A DNA stretch of 64,000 nt from an uncultured Muribaculaceae bacterium (GTDB lineage Bacteria; Bacteroidota; Bacteroidia; Bacteroidales; Muribaculaceae), in NCBI GenBank assembly GCA_910584905.1, contig CAJUCQ010000024.1, positions 1-64,000 of the forward strand. The letters run 5' to 3'. The notes beneath the pieces were generated by a model. The model made no database searches and had not been told where the DNA came from. It was given only the letters and a program-made list of their open reading frames with translations. A program made the translations under genes and the position numbers. This document shows, piece after piece, positions 23,213-32,402 of the stretch. Position 1 is the stretch's first letter; every line of letters starts with the position of its first letter.

Positions 23213-25771
23213 TTAGAGCCAGCGGCTGAATGCGAAGTCCATGCGGTGGGGCAGGTCGGCGTTCCTGGGGTAGAGACGGAAGCCGTAGCGGAACACGCCT
23301 GCATCCTTGAGCTTGTTGCTGAGCTCGTAGGTGAGCACGTTGCCTTCTTCCTTCACGACCTTGAAGTCGATTGTGCGGATGAGGTGTTCCTCGCCGTCTT
23401 CCTGACGGTACACAACCATTTCGAGCCCGAGGTCGCGGCCGAGGCCGTTGGTGTCGACGATAGCTTCAACCTTGAAGGATTCGCCGGTCGACGACTGGGA
23501 GAGGTCGCCGCTCTGGCGCACGTCGAATACCTTGATGCCGTCCCAAGCGGCTGCAACGCGTTCTTTCCAAGCCACGATTTCTTTGGCCTTGGCGTAGTCG
23601 CGGGCACCGAGGGCGCTGTTGCGCTTGGCTTCGGGGTTGTAGAAGCGGTCGATGTAGTCGTCGATCATGCGCTTCATCGTGAAGTGGGGAGCGATGTCGC
23701 CGATCGAGCCTTTGATATACTGAATCCACTCGGGCGAGTAGCCTGCGGAGTTTTTCTTGAAGTAGAGGGGGATAATCTCGTTTTCAAGCATCGAGTAGAT
23801 GGTTGCGGCGTCGAGCTTGTCCTGCTGGGCCTGATCGGTGTAGGTGCGCTTGTCGGTGAGCGCCCAGCCGGCTTTTTCGTTGAAGCGGTAGCCTTCGTAC
23901 CACCAGCCGTCGAGCACCGAGAAGTTGAGCACGCCGTTCATTTCGGCCTTTTCGCCGGATGTGCCGGAGGCTTCGAGCGGGCGGGTCGGGGTGTTGAGCC
24001 AGATGTCTACGCCGGTGACGAGGCGCTTGGCAACGACCATGTTGTAGTCCTCAAGGAAGATAATCTTGCCGAGGAACTGGGGCATGCGCGAAATTTCGAG
24101 GATGCGCTTGATGAGACCTTGGCCGGCGCCGTCGGCGGGGTGAGCCTTGCCAGAGAAGATGAACTGCACGGGGAACTGCTCGTTGTTGACAATCTTCGAC
24201 AGACGGTCGAGGTCGGTGAAGAGCAGGTGGGCGCGCTTGTAGGTGGCGAAGCGGCGGGCGAAGCCGATGATGAGGGCGTTGGGGTTGATTTTGTCAACGA
24301 TGTTCATCACGGCCGAGGGGTCGCCCTGATTGGCAAGCCATTTTTCCTTGAAGTCGCGGCGAACGAAGTTGATAAACTTGTTCTTCATCGTGCAGCGCAT
24401 CTGCCAGATTTCTTCATCGGGCACGCTGAAGATGCCTTTCCAAGCCTTGGGGTCGCTCTGGTGTTCGAATACCTGTGCGCCGAGCTTGTTATAGTAGAAT
24501 TCCTTCCATTCGGAAGCGGCCCATGTGGGCATGTGCACGCCGTTGGTGACGTAGCCTACGTGGCTTTCTTCCCACGAGTAGCCCTTCCAGATGCCGGCAA
24601 ACATTTTCTTGGACACTTCGCCGTGGAGCCAGCTTACGCCGTTGGCTTCCTGACAGGTGTTGAGGGCGAATACGCTCATCGAGAAGCGTTCGTTGGTGTT
24701 GGGGTTCTCGCGGCCCATGTTCATGAGGTCGTTCCACGAGATGCCGAGCTTGGCGGGATATTCGCCCATGTATTTGCCGAAGAGGCCTTCCTCGAAGTAG
24801 TCGTGGCCGGCGGGAACGGGCGTGTGGACGGTGTAGAGGCTCGACGAGCGCACCATTTCCATCGCAACGTTGAAGCTGAGGCCCTTCTCCTGAACGAATT
24901 CTACGAGACGCTGGAGGTTGAGGAGGGCGGCGTGGCCTTCGTTGCAGTGGTAGAGCTGGGTGTTGATGCCGAGCTTGCGGAGCATGATGATGCCGCCGAT
25001 GCCGAGGAGGTATTCCTGCTTGATGCGGTTTTCCCAGTCGCCGCCGTAGAGCTGGTGGGTGATGGGGCGGTCAAACTCGGAGTTCATGTCGAAGTCCGTG
25101 TCGAGCAGATAGAGCTTCATGCGGCCTACGTTCACGCGCCATACGTGGCTGTAGATGATGCGGCCGGGGTAGGGCACTTCGATAATCATCGGGTGGCCGT
25201 TCTTGTCCATTACCTGCTCGATGGGGAGCTGGTTGAAGTTCTGGGGCTCGTATTTGGCAATCTGCTGGCCGTCGACGCTGAGGGTCTGCGTGAAGTAGCC
25301 GTAGCGGTAGAGGAAGCCGACGGCGGTCATGTCGACGCACGAGTCGGATGCTTCCTTGATATAGTCGCCGGCAAGGACGCCGAGGCCGCCTGAGTAGATT
25401 TTGAGGCAGTTGCAGAGGCCGTATTCCATCGAGAAGTAGGAGATGGAGGGCACGTCCTTGCGCATGGGCTTCTTCATGTATTCCTTGAATTCGGCGTACA
25501 CGGCGTCAATGCGGCCCATGAGTTCGGTGTCGGCGAGAATTTCGGTGATGCGGTCGCCGGAGAGGCGCTGGAGCACCATCACGGGGTTTTCGCCCGTGGT
25601 GCGCCAAAGCGTGGGGTTGAGGTCGCGGAAGAGCGCCTTGGCGGGGCTGTTCCATACCCACCACAGGTTCTTGGCAAGCTCTTCGAGGGGCTTGAGTTGC
25701 TTGGGAAGTTCTGATTTAACAGTAATGTCGCGCCATACGGGGGCATTAGTGTTGCTAACCGGAAGTTTCAT
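23213..25771 (-). CDS. glgP: Alpha-glucan (glycogen/maltodextrin) phosphorylase, GT35
   Basis: This 852-residue phosphorylase releases glucose-1-phosphate from alpha-1,4-glucans. It belongs to the type with a distinct N-terminus seen in Thermotoga and Bacteroidetes. FSMEYGLCNCLKIYSGGLG, CNEGHAALLNL and the pyridoxal-phosphate site region (NTPTRPLEASGTSGEKAEMN, with the lysine in SGEKA) are all present. The C-terminal 130 residues form a beta-rich extension seen in this subgroup. No signal peptide, so cytoplasmic. It starts 42 bp after the glycogen synthase stop and is probably co-transcribed with it, pairing glycogen synthesis with breakdown. Confidence 0.93.
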   Translation of the reverse strand: MKLPVSNTNAPVWRDITVKSELPKQLKPLEELAKNLWWVWNSPAKALFRDLNPTLWRTTGENPVMVLQRLSGDRITEILADTELMGRIDAVYAEFKEYMKKPMRKDVPSISYFSMEYGLCNCLKIYSGGLGVLAGDYIKEASDSCVDMTAVGFLYRYGYFTQTLSVDGQQIAKYEPQNFNQLPIEQVMDKNGHPMIIEVPYPGRIIYSHVWRVNVGRMKLYLLDTDFDMNSEFDRPITHQLYGGDWENRIKQEYLLGIGGIIMLRKLGINTQLYHCNEGHAALLNLQRLVEFVQEKGLSFNVAMEMVRSSSLYTVHTPVPAGHDYFEEGLFGKYMGEYPAKLGISWNDLMNMGRENPNTNERFSMSVFALNTCQEANGVSWLHGEVSKKMFAGIWKGYSWEESHVGYVTNGVHMPTWAASEWKEFYYNKLGAQVFEHQSDPKAWKGIFSVPDEEIWQMRCTMKNKFINFVRRDFKEKWLANQGDPSAVMNIVDKINPNALIIGFARRFATYKRAHLLFTDLDRLSKIVNNEQFPVQFIFSGKAHPADGAGQGLIKRILEISRMPQFLGKIIFLEDYNMVVAKRLVTGVDIWLNTPTRPLEASGTSGEKAEMNGVLNFSVLDGWWYEGYRFNEKAGWALTDKRTYTDQAQQDKLDAATIYSMLENEIIPLYFKKNSAGYSPEWIQYIKGSIGDIAPHFTMKRMIDDYIDRFYNPEAKRNSALGARDYAKAKEIVAWKERVAAAWDGIKVFDVRQSGDLSQSSTGESFKVEAIVDTNGLGRDLGLEMVVYRQEDGEEHLIRTIDFKVVKEEGNVLTYELSNKLKDAGVFRYGFRLYPRNADLPHRMDFAFSRWL

Positions 25772-25813
25772 AATTCTGATATTTGAGTTACTATGTTTCG
25801 GGAGTTGTTGTGT

Positions 25814-27469
25814 TTATTTTTGTTTGCGGCTTTTGGCCGAGGCGATTGCCTCGTTGTAAGCCGTCAGGTAGTACTTGATGAAATCCGTCCAAAGGAATTT
25901 CACGGCTTCGGCCGAGGCGGCGGCTCTCACGTCCTTGATTTCGGCGGCGGGCATCGCGATGAGGGTGCGGAGGTCGGCGGTGATTGCGTCGACGGCTTGC
26001 TGATAGTTGCTGTCGGTGCGTTCGGCCACTCTCACGCCCGAGCCTTCGAAGCTGTTGGGGGCCGTGGCGAGAATCCATTGTCCGAAGCCGGCGAGTGTGG
26101 TCGTCACGGTGGGGACGCCGAATGCGATGCTTTCGAGCGGCGTGTAGCCCCACGGCTCGTAGTAGCTGGCAAACACCGTGGCGTCGAGTCCCGGCAGGAG
26201 CTGATAGTAGGAGAGGTTGAAGATGCCGTCGGTGCCGTTGAGATAGCAGGGCACGTATATCACGCTCACGCGGCTCTCCGTGTCGTTGTTGAAGCCGAGG
26301 GCGTGGATGCGGCCCACGATGGGGTCGGAGTTGTAGTTGTTGACGGTATGGGTCATGACGGGGTCGGCCAGACGCGAGTGCTCGTCCATGACGAGGGCGT
26401 GTTCGAGGTCGGCGCGGGGGCCGCCGCACCATGCCGGCACGAGGACGAAGGCCAGCACGCGGCGTCCGGGGGCTTCGCCCTCGCCGAGTTTCTTGAGCGA
26501 GTCGAGGAACATGTCGATGCCCTTGTTGCGGTATTCGCAACGGCCGGATGTGGCGATGATGAACGTGTCGTCAGTGTAGTCGACGCCGGTGAGGGCGCGG
26601 GCCACGCGGAGGAAAGCCGCGCGTGCGGCCTTGCGTGCGGCGTTATAGCGCGTGCGGCCCGGCACGAAGTTCATTTCGAATCCGTTGGGCGTCACCGCGG
26701 GGCGGCGTTCGAGCAGCTGCTCGGCTTCCTTCGCCGTGATGTCGCTCACGGTGGTGAAGGAGTCGGCCGCATGGGCCGCGGCTTTTTCGAGGCTGTGCTT
26801 GCTCTGCATGTTCAGCTCGGCGGCCATCTGGTCGCCGTTGTAGCCTCGGAGGTAGTCGTAGAGGGGCTTGCCGTTGCCGCAGATGCTGCGTCCGATGCTC
26901 GTGGCGTGGGTTGTGAAGACGGTGGCCGCTGCCGGCATGTCGGCTTTCAGGGCGAGGAGGCCGGAGGCGGTGGTCCATTCGTCGAAGTGAGCCACGACCT
27001 TGGCCGGGTCGGCCTTGAGGAAGGCCGTGAGGCTCTCGATTACCATTGCCGCGGCGCGCCCGAAGGCCATGCCTTCGTCGTAGTCGCCGTAAGCGTGGAG
27101 GGAGTCGACTCCGTAGAGGTCCCAAAGTCGCCCGTAGAATTCGTTTTTGGTGCGGTAGAGGCCGTCGAATTTAACGAGGACTGCCACCGGGCGCCCGGGG
27201 ATTTCCCAGCGCCCGACGCGCACGCTCACTCCTTCGGTAAAAAGGGCGTTTTCGCGCCAGCGGCGCAGAAGCGACGGCACCTCGGTGAAGTACGGCGACG
27301 GATTTTCTTCCGTCCATACGTCAGGACCGATGAAGATAAGTTTGTCTTTGTATAGGTCGTGGAGGGTCTTTGCTTTGCTGGAGAGCACCGTGTAGATGCC
27401 GCCTATTTTGTTGCATACCTCCCAGCTCGTTTCAAACAGGAGGTCGACATTCTTTGAATAATCTTTCAT
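25814..27469 (-). CDS. Glycogen synthase, GT3 (eukaryote-type)
   Basis: This 551-residue glycosyltransferase resembles eukaryotic Gsy rather than bacterial GlgA. The N-terminus (LLFETSWEVCNKIGGIYTVL) holds the donor-binding K-x-GG-like loop. Later blocks include HFDEWTTASGLLAL, TTHATSIGR, VTPNGFEMNF and the C-terminal SYYEPWGYTPLESIAFGVPT, where the conserved Glu residues bind nucleotide sugar. GT3 enzymes usually take UDP-glucose; this is family knowledge, not seen here. GT3 synthases are the common glycogen synthases in Bacteroidales. It leads a two-gene unit with glgP, from a -7 box 23 bp upstream. Confidence 0.92.
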   Translation of the reverse strand: MKDYSKNVDLLFETSWEVCNKIGGIYTVLSSKAKTLHDLYKDKLIFIGPDVWTEENPSPYFTEVPSLLRRWRENALFTEGVSVRVGRWEIPGRPVAVLVKFDGLYRTKNEFYGRLWDLYGVDSLHAYGDYDEGMAFGRAAAMVIESLTAFLKADPAKVVAHFDEWTTASGLLALKADMPAAATVFTTHATSIGRSICGNGKPLYDYLRGYNGDQMAAELNMQSKHSLEKAAAHAADSFTTVSDITAKEAEQLLERRPAVTPNGFEMNFVPGRTRYNAARKAARAAFLRVARALTGVDYTDDTFIIATSGRCEYRNKGIDMFLDSLKKLGEGEAPGRRVLAFVLVPAWCGGPRADLEHALVMDEHSRLADPVMTHTVNNYNSDPIVGRIHALGFNNDTESRVSVIYVPCYLNGTDGIFNLSYYQLLPGLDATVFASYYEPWGYTPLESIAFGVPTVTTTLAGFGQWILATAPNSFEGSGVRVAERTDSNYQQAVDAITADLRTLIAMPAAEIKDVRAAASAEAVKFLWTDFIKYYLTAYNEAIASAKSRKQK

Positions 27470-27491
27470 AAGTGATAGCGGTTTCGCGGCG

Positions 27492-27499
27492 CAAAGATA
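27492..27499 (-). promoter_or_regulatory. -7 promoter box of the glycogen synthase-glgP unit
   Basis: The minus strand reads TATCTTTG (plus strand CAAAGATA), with transcription expected near 27485 and a leader of about 16 nt. The -33 element is not evident. Confidence 0.5.
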
Positions 27500-27527
27500 G
27501 TAAAAAAATGAGAAAAGACCTAATTTG

Positions 27528-28859
27528 TTAGAATTTAAATGTGACGCCCACTGAGGGGTTCCACGCGTGCACGCTGTAGTCGGCCGTGAATGTGCGCTCG
27601 GCGGGCATGTTCATTTGCGCGCGGAGCAAATCGGTGTAGGTGCAGGAGGCGTTGTCGGCGCCGAGGCCGGCTACGTAGAGGACCGATGCGTCGATGGAGA
27701 AATTTTTAAGCGGCGAGAACGAAAATCCGAGCGAGGGTTCGATTTTGGTCATACCCGGAGTCTCGGGGTTGTAGTGGGTCTTGCTCACGGGCGTTGTGTC
27801 CACCATCAGGCCGGCGCGGAGCTGAAGGCGCTCGGTGAGGGTGTACTGTCCGCCGAGGTGGAAGGTCCACGAGTTGCGGTAGTTCTTGGCTATATACTGG
27901 TTGAAGGGCGTGAGCTGTTCGCTCAGGAATTCGATATCGAGGCTTTTGTAGGCGTTCCAGCCGGTGAGCTGGGCGTCGAAAGCGAGGACGAGACGGCTGA
28001 GAGGCTTGTAGCTTACGCCGAAGTTGTAGACGGCTGCCGCAGGCATGGAGGCCGTGAAATTGGCTTCGTTGAGGATGTTGAGGCGGTCTTGAAGCAGGCC
28101 TTGGGCGAGCTCGTTGGCGTAGCTGACGGCGGCGGTGCCGCATTTTACGCGCAGATTCATTTTCTGGCGGAACGAGAAGCCTACGGTCCATTGCTCGTTG
28201 ATGTCCCACATCACGCCGGCGTTCACGCCTGCCGTGATTGATGTTTTGCCGCTGAGGTTGATGTTGGCGGGAGTGTCGGTCATGCCCGGGAGTCCGGCGG
28301 CGGCGAGCATGGCGTTGAATGTGTCGTTGGGGACGAGGCCTTTGTAGAGGTCGACCGTGCCCCACGTCACCATTGCGCCCACGCCTACCGCAAGCCCCGG
28401 GAGCGGACGCCATGCGAGCGTCGGCTGCACGGTGAAAGCCTTGAGGTTTACTTTTTGGTTGAGCACGGCTCCCGGCCAGTTGAGGCCCCAGTTTATGCCC
28501 GACCCGTAGGGCGTGTAAAAGCTGATGCCGGCCTTGAAGTTGTCGTAGACGTTCATGCCGAGGTTGAATGCCATCGGCGTGGAGGGCGTGTTGTCGGTGG
28601 TGTATTTTTTGCCGTCGGGGAGAGTTGCGTGGCCCGTGGCGATTACTGCGGTGGCTGTGCCGGAGAATTCGAGCGTACGGTCAAGAAAACCGAGGCCGGC
28701 AGGGTTGAATATCATGCTCTCGGCTCCGAGCTTGAGAGCTGTTCCGGTATGACCCATACCGTTCTGACGAGCACTTAGGGTATTCACCTGATAACCTTCG
28801 GCCATAGCCGGTGCGCATGTCAGCGCAATCGCCGCACATGCGGCCGTAAACTTTTTCAT
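27528..28859 (-). CDS. OmpP1/FadL-family outer-membrane channel
   Basis: This 443-residue beta-barrel of the FadL/TodX/OmpP1 family is thought to pass hydrophobic compounds across the outer membrane. A signal peptide (MKKFTAACAAIALTCAPAMA) precedes the mature N-terminus EGYQVNTLSARQNGMGHTGT, where the NGMG..GTAL plug signature is visible. AESMIFNPAGLGFLD follows. The C-terminus ends with an aromatic strand (SVGVTFKF) as expected for outer-membrane barrels. The start at 28859 is chosen over a longer open frame to 29159 because the signal peptide begins there. A good promoter lies just upstream (28886-28917), which the longer frame would overrun. Confidence 0.92.
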   Translation of the reverse strand: MKKFTAACAAIALTCAPAMAEGYQVNTLSARQNGMGHTGTALKLGAESMIFNPAGLGFLDRTLEFSGTATAVIATGHATLPDGKKYTTDNTPSTPMAFNLGMNVYDNFKAGISFYTPYGSGINWGLNWPGAVLNQKVNLKAFTVQPTLAWRPLPGLAVGVGAMVTWGTVDLYKGLVPNDTFNAMLAAAGLPGMTDTPANINLSGKTSITAGVNAGVMWDINEQWTVGFSFRQKMNLRVKCGTAAVSYANELAQGLLQDRLNILNEANFTASMPAAAVYNFGVSYKPLSRLVLAFDAQLTGWNAYKSLDIEFLSEQLTPFNQYIAKNYRNSWTFHLGGQYTLTERLQLRAGLMVDTTPVSKTHYNPETPGMTKIEPSLGFSFSPLKNFSIDASVLYVAGLGADNASCTYTDLLRAQMNMPAERTFTADYSVHAWNPSVGVTFKF

Positions 28860-28885
28860 AAGCAAGTATTTGGAAAAATCAGTCG

Positions 28886-28917
28886 CAAAGATAAGAAAAA
28901 AAAACGACGTGTGCAAA
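28886..28917 (-). promoter_or_regulatory. Promoter of the OmpP1/FadL gene
   Basis: Minus-strand -33 TTTG (plus strand CAAA at 28914-28917), a 20-bp spacer and -7 TATCTTTG (28886-28893). Transcription should start near 28879, about 20 nt before the start codon. Confidence 0.7.
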
Positions 28918-28975
28918 AAAGCATTAACGCGCCTCCCGGCGCGGCGTCGTGCGAATCGGTAGTGGAAAATAAGCT

Positions 28976-29005
28976 TTTGTTTCTCGGAAAAAATGCGTAT
29001 TTTTG
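28976..29005 (+). promoter_or_regulatory. Promoter of the PBP1A operon
   Basis: -33 TTTG (28976-28979), an 18-bp spacer and -7 TATTTTTG (28998-29005), with transcription expected about 35 nt before the ATG at 29047. It is divergent to the OmpP1 promoter. Confidence 0.6.
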
Positions 29006-29046
29006 CAAATTGAACTGATAGAAACCTCTTCATTCGTATATATAAT

Positions 29047-31446
29047 ATGTCGAAAACACTCAAAAACGTCTCCGAACCGCAACCTGCACCGCGCAAGGCT
29101 TGGGTCCGCAAGACGGTGCGATTTCTTTGGATTGCTTTCGCTCTCTTTGTTGTGCTCACGGGCGTGTTTTTCGTGATGGTTTACAACGGCGTAATCGGAT
29201 ATATGCCGCCCGTTGAGGAGCTTAAGAACCCGCAGGACCGCTATGCATCGGTCATCTACGCCGCCGACGGCGAGGAACTGGGCCGCTACTTCCGCAATAC
29301 GGGCAACCGCGTCTACGCCGACTTCGACGAGATTTCGCCTGCCGTAGTCAACGCCCTCATTGCCACGGAGGACGCCCGCTTCGCCGACCACTCCGGCATC
29401 GACATGCGCGCCGTCACCCGCGCGCTCGTCAAAACCGTCCTTATGGGCCAGCGAAGCGCCGGCGGCGGCTCCACAATCACCCAGCAGCTTGCCAAGCAGC
29501 TCTACTCGCCCGCCAGCTCGAATATCTTCGACCGCGCAATGCAGAAGCCCATCGAATGGATGATTGCCATCAAACTCGAACGCTTCTATTCGAAGGAGGA
29601 GATTCTGAAAATGTATCTCAACCAGTTCGACTTCCTCTACAACGCCGTGGGCATCAAGAGCGCGGCCAAGGTCTATTTCAATAAAGAAGCCTCCGACCTC
29701 GACGTCCTTGAGGCCGCCACGCTCGTAGGCATGGTCAAAAACCCCTCCTACTTCAATCCCGTGCGCAAGCCCGAACGCACCCGCGCCCGCCGCAACGTGG
29801 TCCTTGAGCAGATGCACAAGGCCGGAATGCTCTCCGACGCCGAGCTCGCCGACCTTCAGGCGCGCCCCATGACGCTCGATTTCCACCGCGTGGACCACAA
29901 GGACGGCCTCGCGCCGTATTTCCGCGAGGAACTGCGCCGCATCCTCTCGGCAAAGAAACCCCGAAGCTCCGACTACCCCTCGTGGGACCGTCAGCGCTAC
30001 GTCGACGACTCCATCGCATGGGCCACAAACCCGCTCTTCGGGTGGGTCGAGAAAACCCGCAAGCCCGACGGAACGAAATACGACATCTATAACGACGGCC
30101 TCAAAATCTACACTACAATCGACTCCCGCATGCAGCGCTACGCCGAGGAGGCCGTGCACGAACACATGAGCTCGCTCCAGCGGCAGTTTTTCAAGGAAAA
30201 GAAAAACTCGCCGACGGCACCCTACACGTCAAATCCCGCCGAACTCTCGTCGGCCACACGCGAAAAACTCATCAACACGGCCATAAACCAGAGCGAGCGC
30301 GCCCGCGTGGCCCGCGTGGCCGGCCTCTCGCCTGAGGAAATCAAGCGTCAGTTCAACACTCCCGTCGAGATGACAGTATTCAGCTACGAAGGCCCGCTCG
30401 ACACCATTATGACCCCGCGCGACTCGGTCCTCTACACCAAGAGCTTCCTCCGCACGGGCTTCATGAGTATGGAACCGGCCACGGGATTCGTGAAGGCATA
30501 CGTCGGCGGCCCCGACTTCCGCTTCTTCCAGTACGACATGGCCGCCACCGGACGCCGTCAGATTGGCTCGACAATCAAGCCCTTCCTTTACACATACGCC
30601 TTCGAGACCGACGAATTCACCCCCTGCTCCGAAATGCTTAACGAGCAGCCCACGCTCTACGACGAAAACGGACGTATCTGGCAACCCCGCAACACCGGCC
30701 ACTCGCGCATAGGCGAGATGGTAAGCCTCCGATGGGCCCTCACAAACTCCAACAACTGGATTTCGGCCCGTATCATGGACCGTCTCAACCCCTACGAGCT
30801 TGTGCGCCGCATGCACTCATACGGCATCACAAATCAGCTCCCGCCGGTGAAATCGCTGTGTCTCGGCCCGTGCGAGGTAAGCGTAAAAGAGATGGTCACG
30901 GCCTACAGCGCATTCGCCAACAAAGGCATGCGCACCGACCCCCTCTACGTCACGGCAATAGCCGACGCCAACGGAAACGTGATTCAGGAGTTCGCTCCCT
31001 CGCAGACCGAAGTAATCACCGAGCGAGGCCACAACCGCATCCTCTCGGTGCTCCTCAACGTCGTCGACAGCGGCACCGGCAACCGCCTCCGCCGTGCGCC
31101 CTATAACATCACGGCTCAGATGGGAGGCAAAACCGGCACAACCAACTTCAACGCCGACGGATGGTTCATGGGATTCACCCCCGAGCTTGTCAGCGGCGTA
31201 TGGGTCGGCGGCGACGAACGCTATATCCATTTCAACAGCATGGCGCAGGGACAGGGCGCATCGATGGCCCTCCCAATTTACGGCAAATATATTTCAAAGG
31301 TCTACGCCGACCCCAAGCTGCCCTACACGCAGACGGCGAAGTTCTCGTTCTCCGAAGCAAACCTTTGCGAAGGCGGAATGGACTTCGACGAGTATCCTGA
31401 TGAGGAGCAGACCGTCGACGAAATCGTAAGCGGAGCCTTCGACTGA
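29047..31446 (+). CDS. Class A penicillin-binding protein (PBP1A-type)
   Basis: This 799-residue bifunctional peptidoglycan synthase has a cytoplasmic tail and an N-terminal membrane helix (about 26-47). The GT51 glycosyltransferase domain (about 60-240) carries ATEDARF (Glu108), RSAGGGSTITQQLAKQLY and the KILEMYLNQ-like KEEILKMYLNQ. The transpeptidase domain (about 400-740) shows the active-site STIKP (Ser near 508), SNN and KTGTT (near 696). It polymerises and cross-links cell-wall strands on the periplasmic face. First gene of an eight-gene run; its stop overlaps the next start (TGATGA). Confidence 0.94.
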   Translation: MSKTLKNVSEPQPAPRKAWVRKTVRFLWIAFALFVVLTGVFFVMVYNGVIGYMPPVEELKNPQDRYASVIYAADGEELGRYFRNTGNRVYADFDEISPAVVNALIATEDARFADHSGIDMRAVTRALVKTVLMGQRSAGGGSTITQQLAKQLYSPASSNIFDRAMQKPIEWMIAIKLERFYSKEEILKMYLNQFDFLYNAVGIKSAAKVYFNKEASDLDVLEAATLVGMVKNPSYFNPVRKPERTRARRNVVLEQMHKAGMLSDAELADLQARPMTLDFHRVDHKDGLAPYFREELRRILSAKKPRSSDYPSWDRQRYVDDSIAWATNPLFGWVEKTRKPDGTKYDIYNDGLKIYTTIDSRMQRYAEEAVHEHMSSLQRQFFKEKKNSPTAPYTSNPAELSSATREKLINTAINQSERARVARVAGLSPEEIKRQFNTPVEMTVFSYEGPLDTIMTPRDSVLYTKSFLRTGFMSMEPATGFVKAYVGGPDFRFFQYDMAATGRRQIGSTIKPFLYTYAFETDEFTPCSEMLNEQPTLYDENGRIWQPRNTGHSRIGEMVSLRWALTNSNNWISARIMDRLNPYELVRRMHSYGITNQLPPVKSLCLGPCEVSVKEMVTAYSAFANKGMRTDPLYVTAIADANGNVIQEFAPSQTEVITERGHNRILSVLLNVVDSGTGNRLRRAPYNITAQMGGKTGTTNFNADGWFMGFTPELVSGVWVGGDERYIHFNSMAQGQGASMALPIYGKYISKVYADPKLPYTQTAKFSFSEANLCEGGMDFDEYPDEEQTVDEIVSGAFD

Positions 31447-32402
31447 TGAAAAAGCCTCTCCTCCCCGCCCTTGCCCTCGCCGCCGCATTCTCTCTTGCGG
31501 CGGCCACGCCCGTCGACTCCATTGTCGGCGCGCTGGAGCGCCCGCGCGCCTTCGCCGCAAGGATTGAGTCGACAACAGGCCTCGCAGGCACAGTCCTCGA
31601 ATCGCCCGACGGCGATTTCATCGTCGCATACCGCCTTCCCGGCGACGCAGGCGATTCATTCGTCGCCGCAATCGCCGACAGCATCTACCGCTACAAACGC
31701 GCCACACTCTCCGTCGAACCCATGCGCCCGGAGGCATTCGCCGCCGACGGCATGGCCCGCTTCGCCCCGGCTGTGCTTGCCTCGCATATCCGCGCCTGCC
31801 TCGCCTCCGACGGCTCAAGCCGCGTCAGCGTCTCCCTCCCGGACACGCTGAGCGTCGAGACAATCCACGACGGAAGCCCCGTCGCGGCCGATGTATTCGT
31901 CTTTGACACCGCCACCGGCCGCCTGCGGAGCGAGACCGTCAGGCTGATGACCTCCGGCGACGACATCCTGCGCCACGAGCTGATTCCTTGCGAGGGCGCT
32001 CCGGAGCATATTTCGCGCGCCACCCTTGAGCGCCTTTACCCCGAGGCCTTCATTCCCCGCCTGCCGCACACGGCCCTGAAAACCGTAGGCTCCGGCTCGC
32101 AATCCCGCGTCGACCTCCGCGACGAAGCCCGCGACGCCCTCGTTGCCGTCCTCGATGCCTTCGACCCCTCGACTCCGGCCATGATGGCCCGCGTGCGCGC
32201 CGCCGCCGCAGGGCGCCCGATATTCTGGGCATTCACCGACACGCGCGTCGACGACATAACCGACCGCTGTCCCGACCCCCTGCCCGAAGGCGAGACCGCA
32301 CTCATGGGCGCGCGCGCCCTCGGAGTCGACGCCCCGGCCCTTATCGAAGTTAAAAACCGGACCATAATATCCACCACAAGTCTCTCCCGATGCCACCACT
32401 GA
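31446..32402 (+). CDS. Secreted/periplasmic protein of unknown function
   Basis: This 318-residue protein has a signal peptide (MKKPLLPALALAAAFSLAAA), then an Ala- and Asp-rich mixed alpha/beta sequence without recognised motifs. A Cys appears at LIPCEGAPEH and another in TDRCPDP. The last 40 residues are rich in Glu and Ala. The start codon overlaps the PBP1A stop, and its own end overlaps the start of the DUF4199 gene by 13 bp. This close coupling suggests a role with PBP1A in the envelope, which is only inference. I do not recognise the family. Confidence 0.7.
   Translation: MKKPLLPALALAAAFSLAAATPVDSIVGALERPRAFAARIESTTGLAGTVLESPDGDFIVAYRLPGDAGDSFVAAIADSIYRYKRATLSVEPMRPEAFAADGMARFAPAVLASHIRACLASDGSSRVSVSLPDTLSVETIHDGSPVAADVFVFDTATGRLRSETVRLMTSGDDILRHELIPCEGAPEHISRATLERLYPEAFIPRLPHTALKTVGSGSQSRVDLRDEARDALVAVLDAFDPSTPAMMARVRAAAAGRPIFWAFTDTRVDDITDRCPDPLPEGETALMGARALGVDAPALIEVKNRTIISTTSLSRCHH

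Noticed and set aside
23141..25393. 750-codon open frame antisense to glgP
   Set aside because: Shadow of a well-supported phosphorylase gene.
29033..29054. dif-like site
   Set aside because: Only an imperfect AT-rich dyad overlapping a start codon; no solid match to a known XerCD site could be established by eye.
28860..29159. 100-residue N-terminal extension of OmpP1
   Set aside because: It precedes a clean signal peptide and spans the promoters of both divergent genes.
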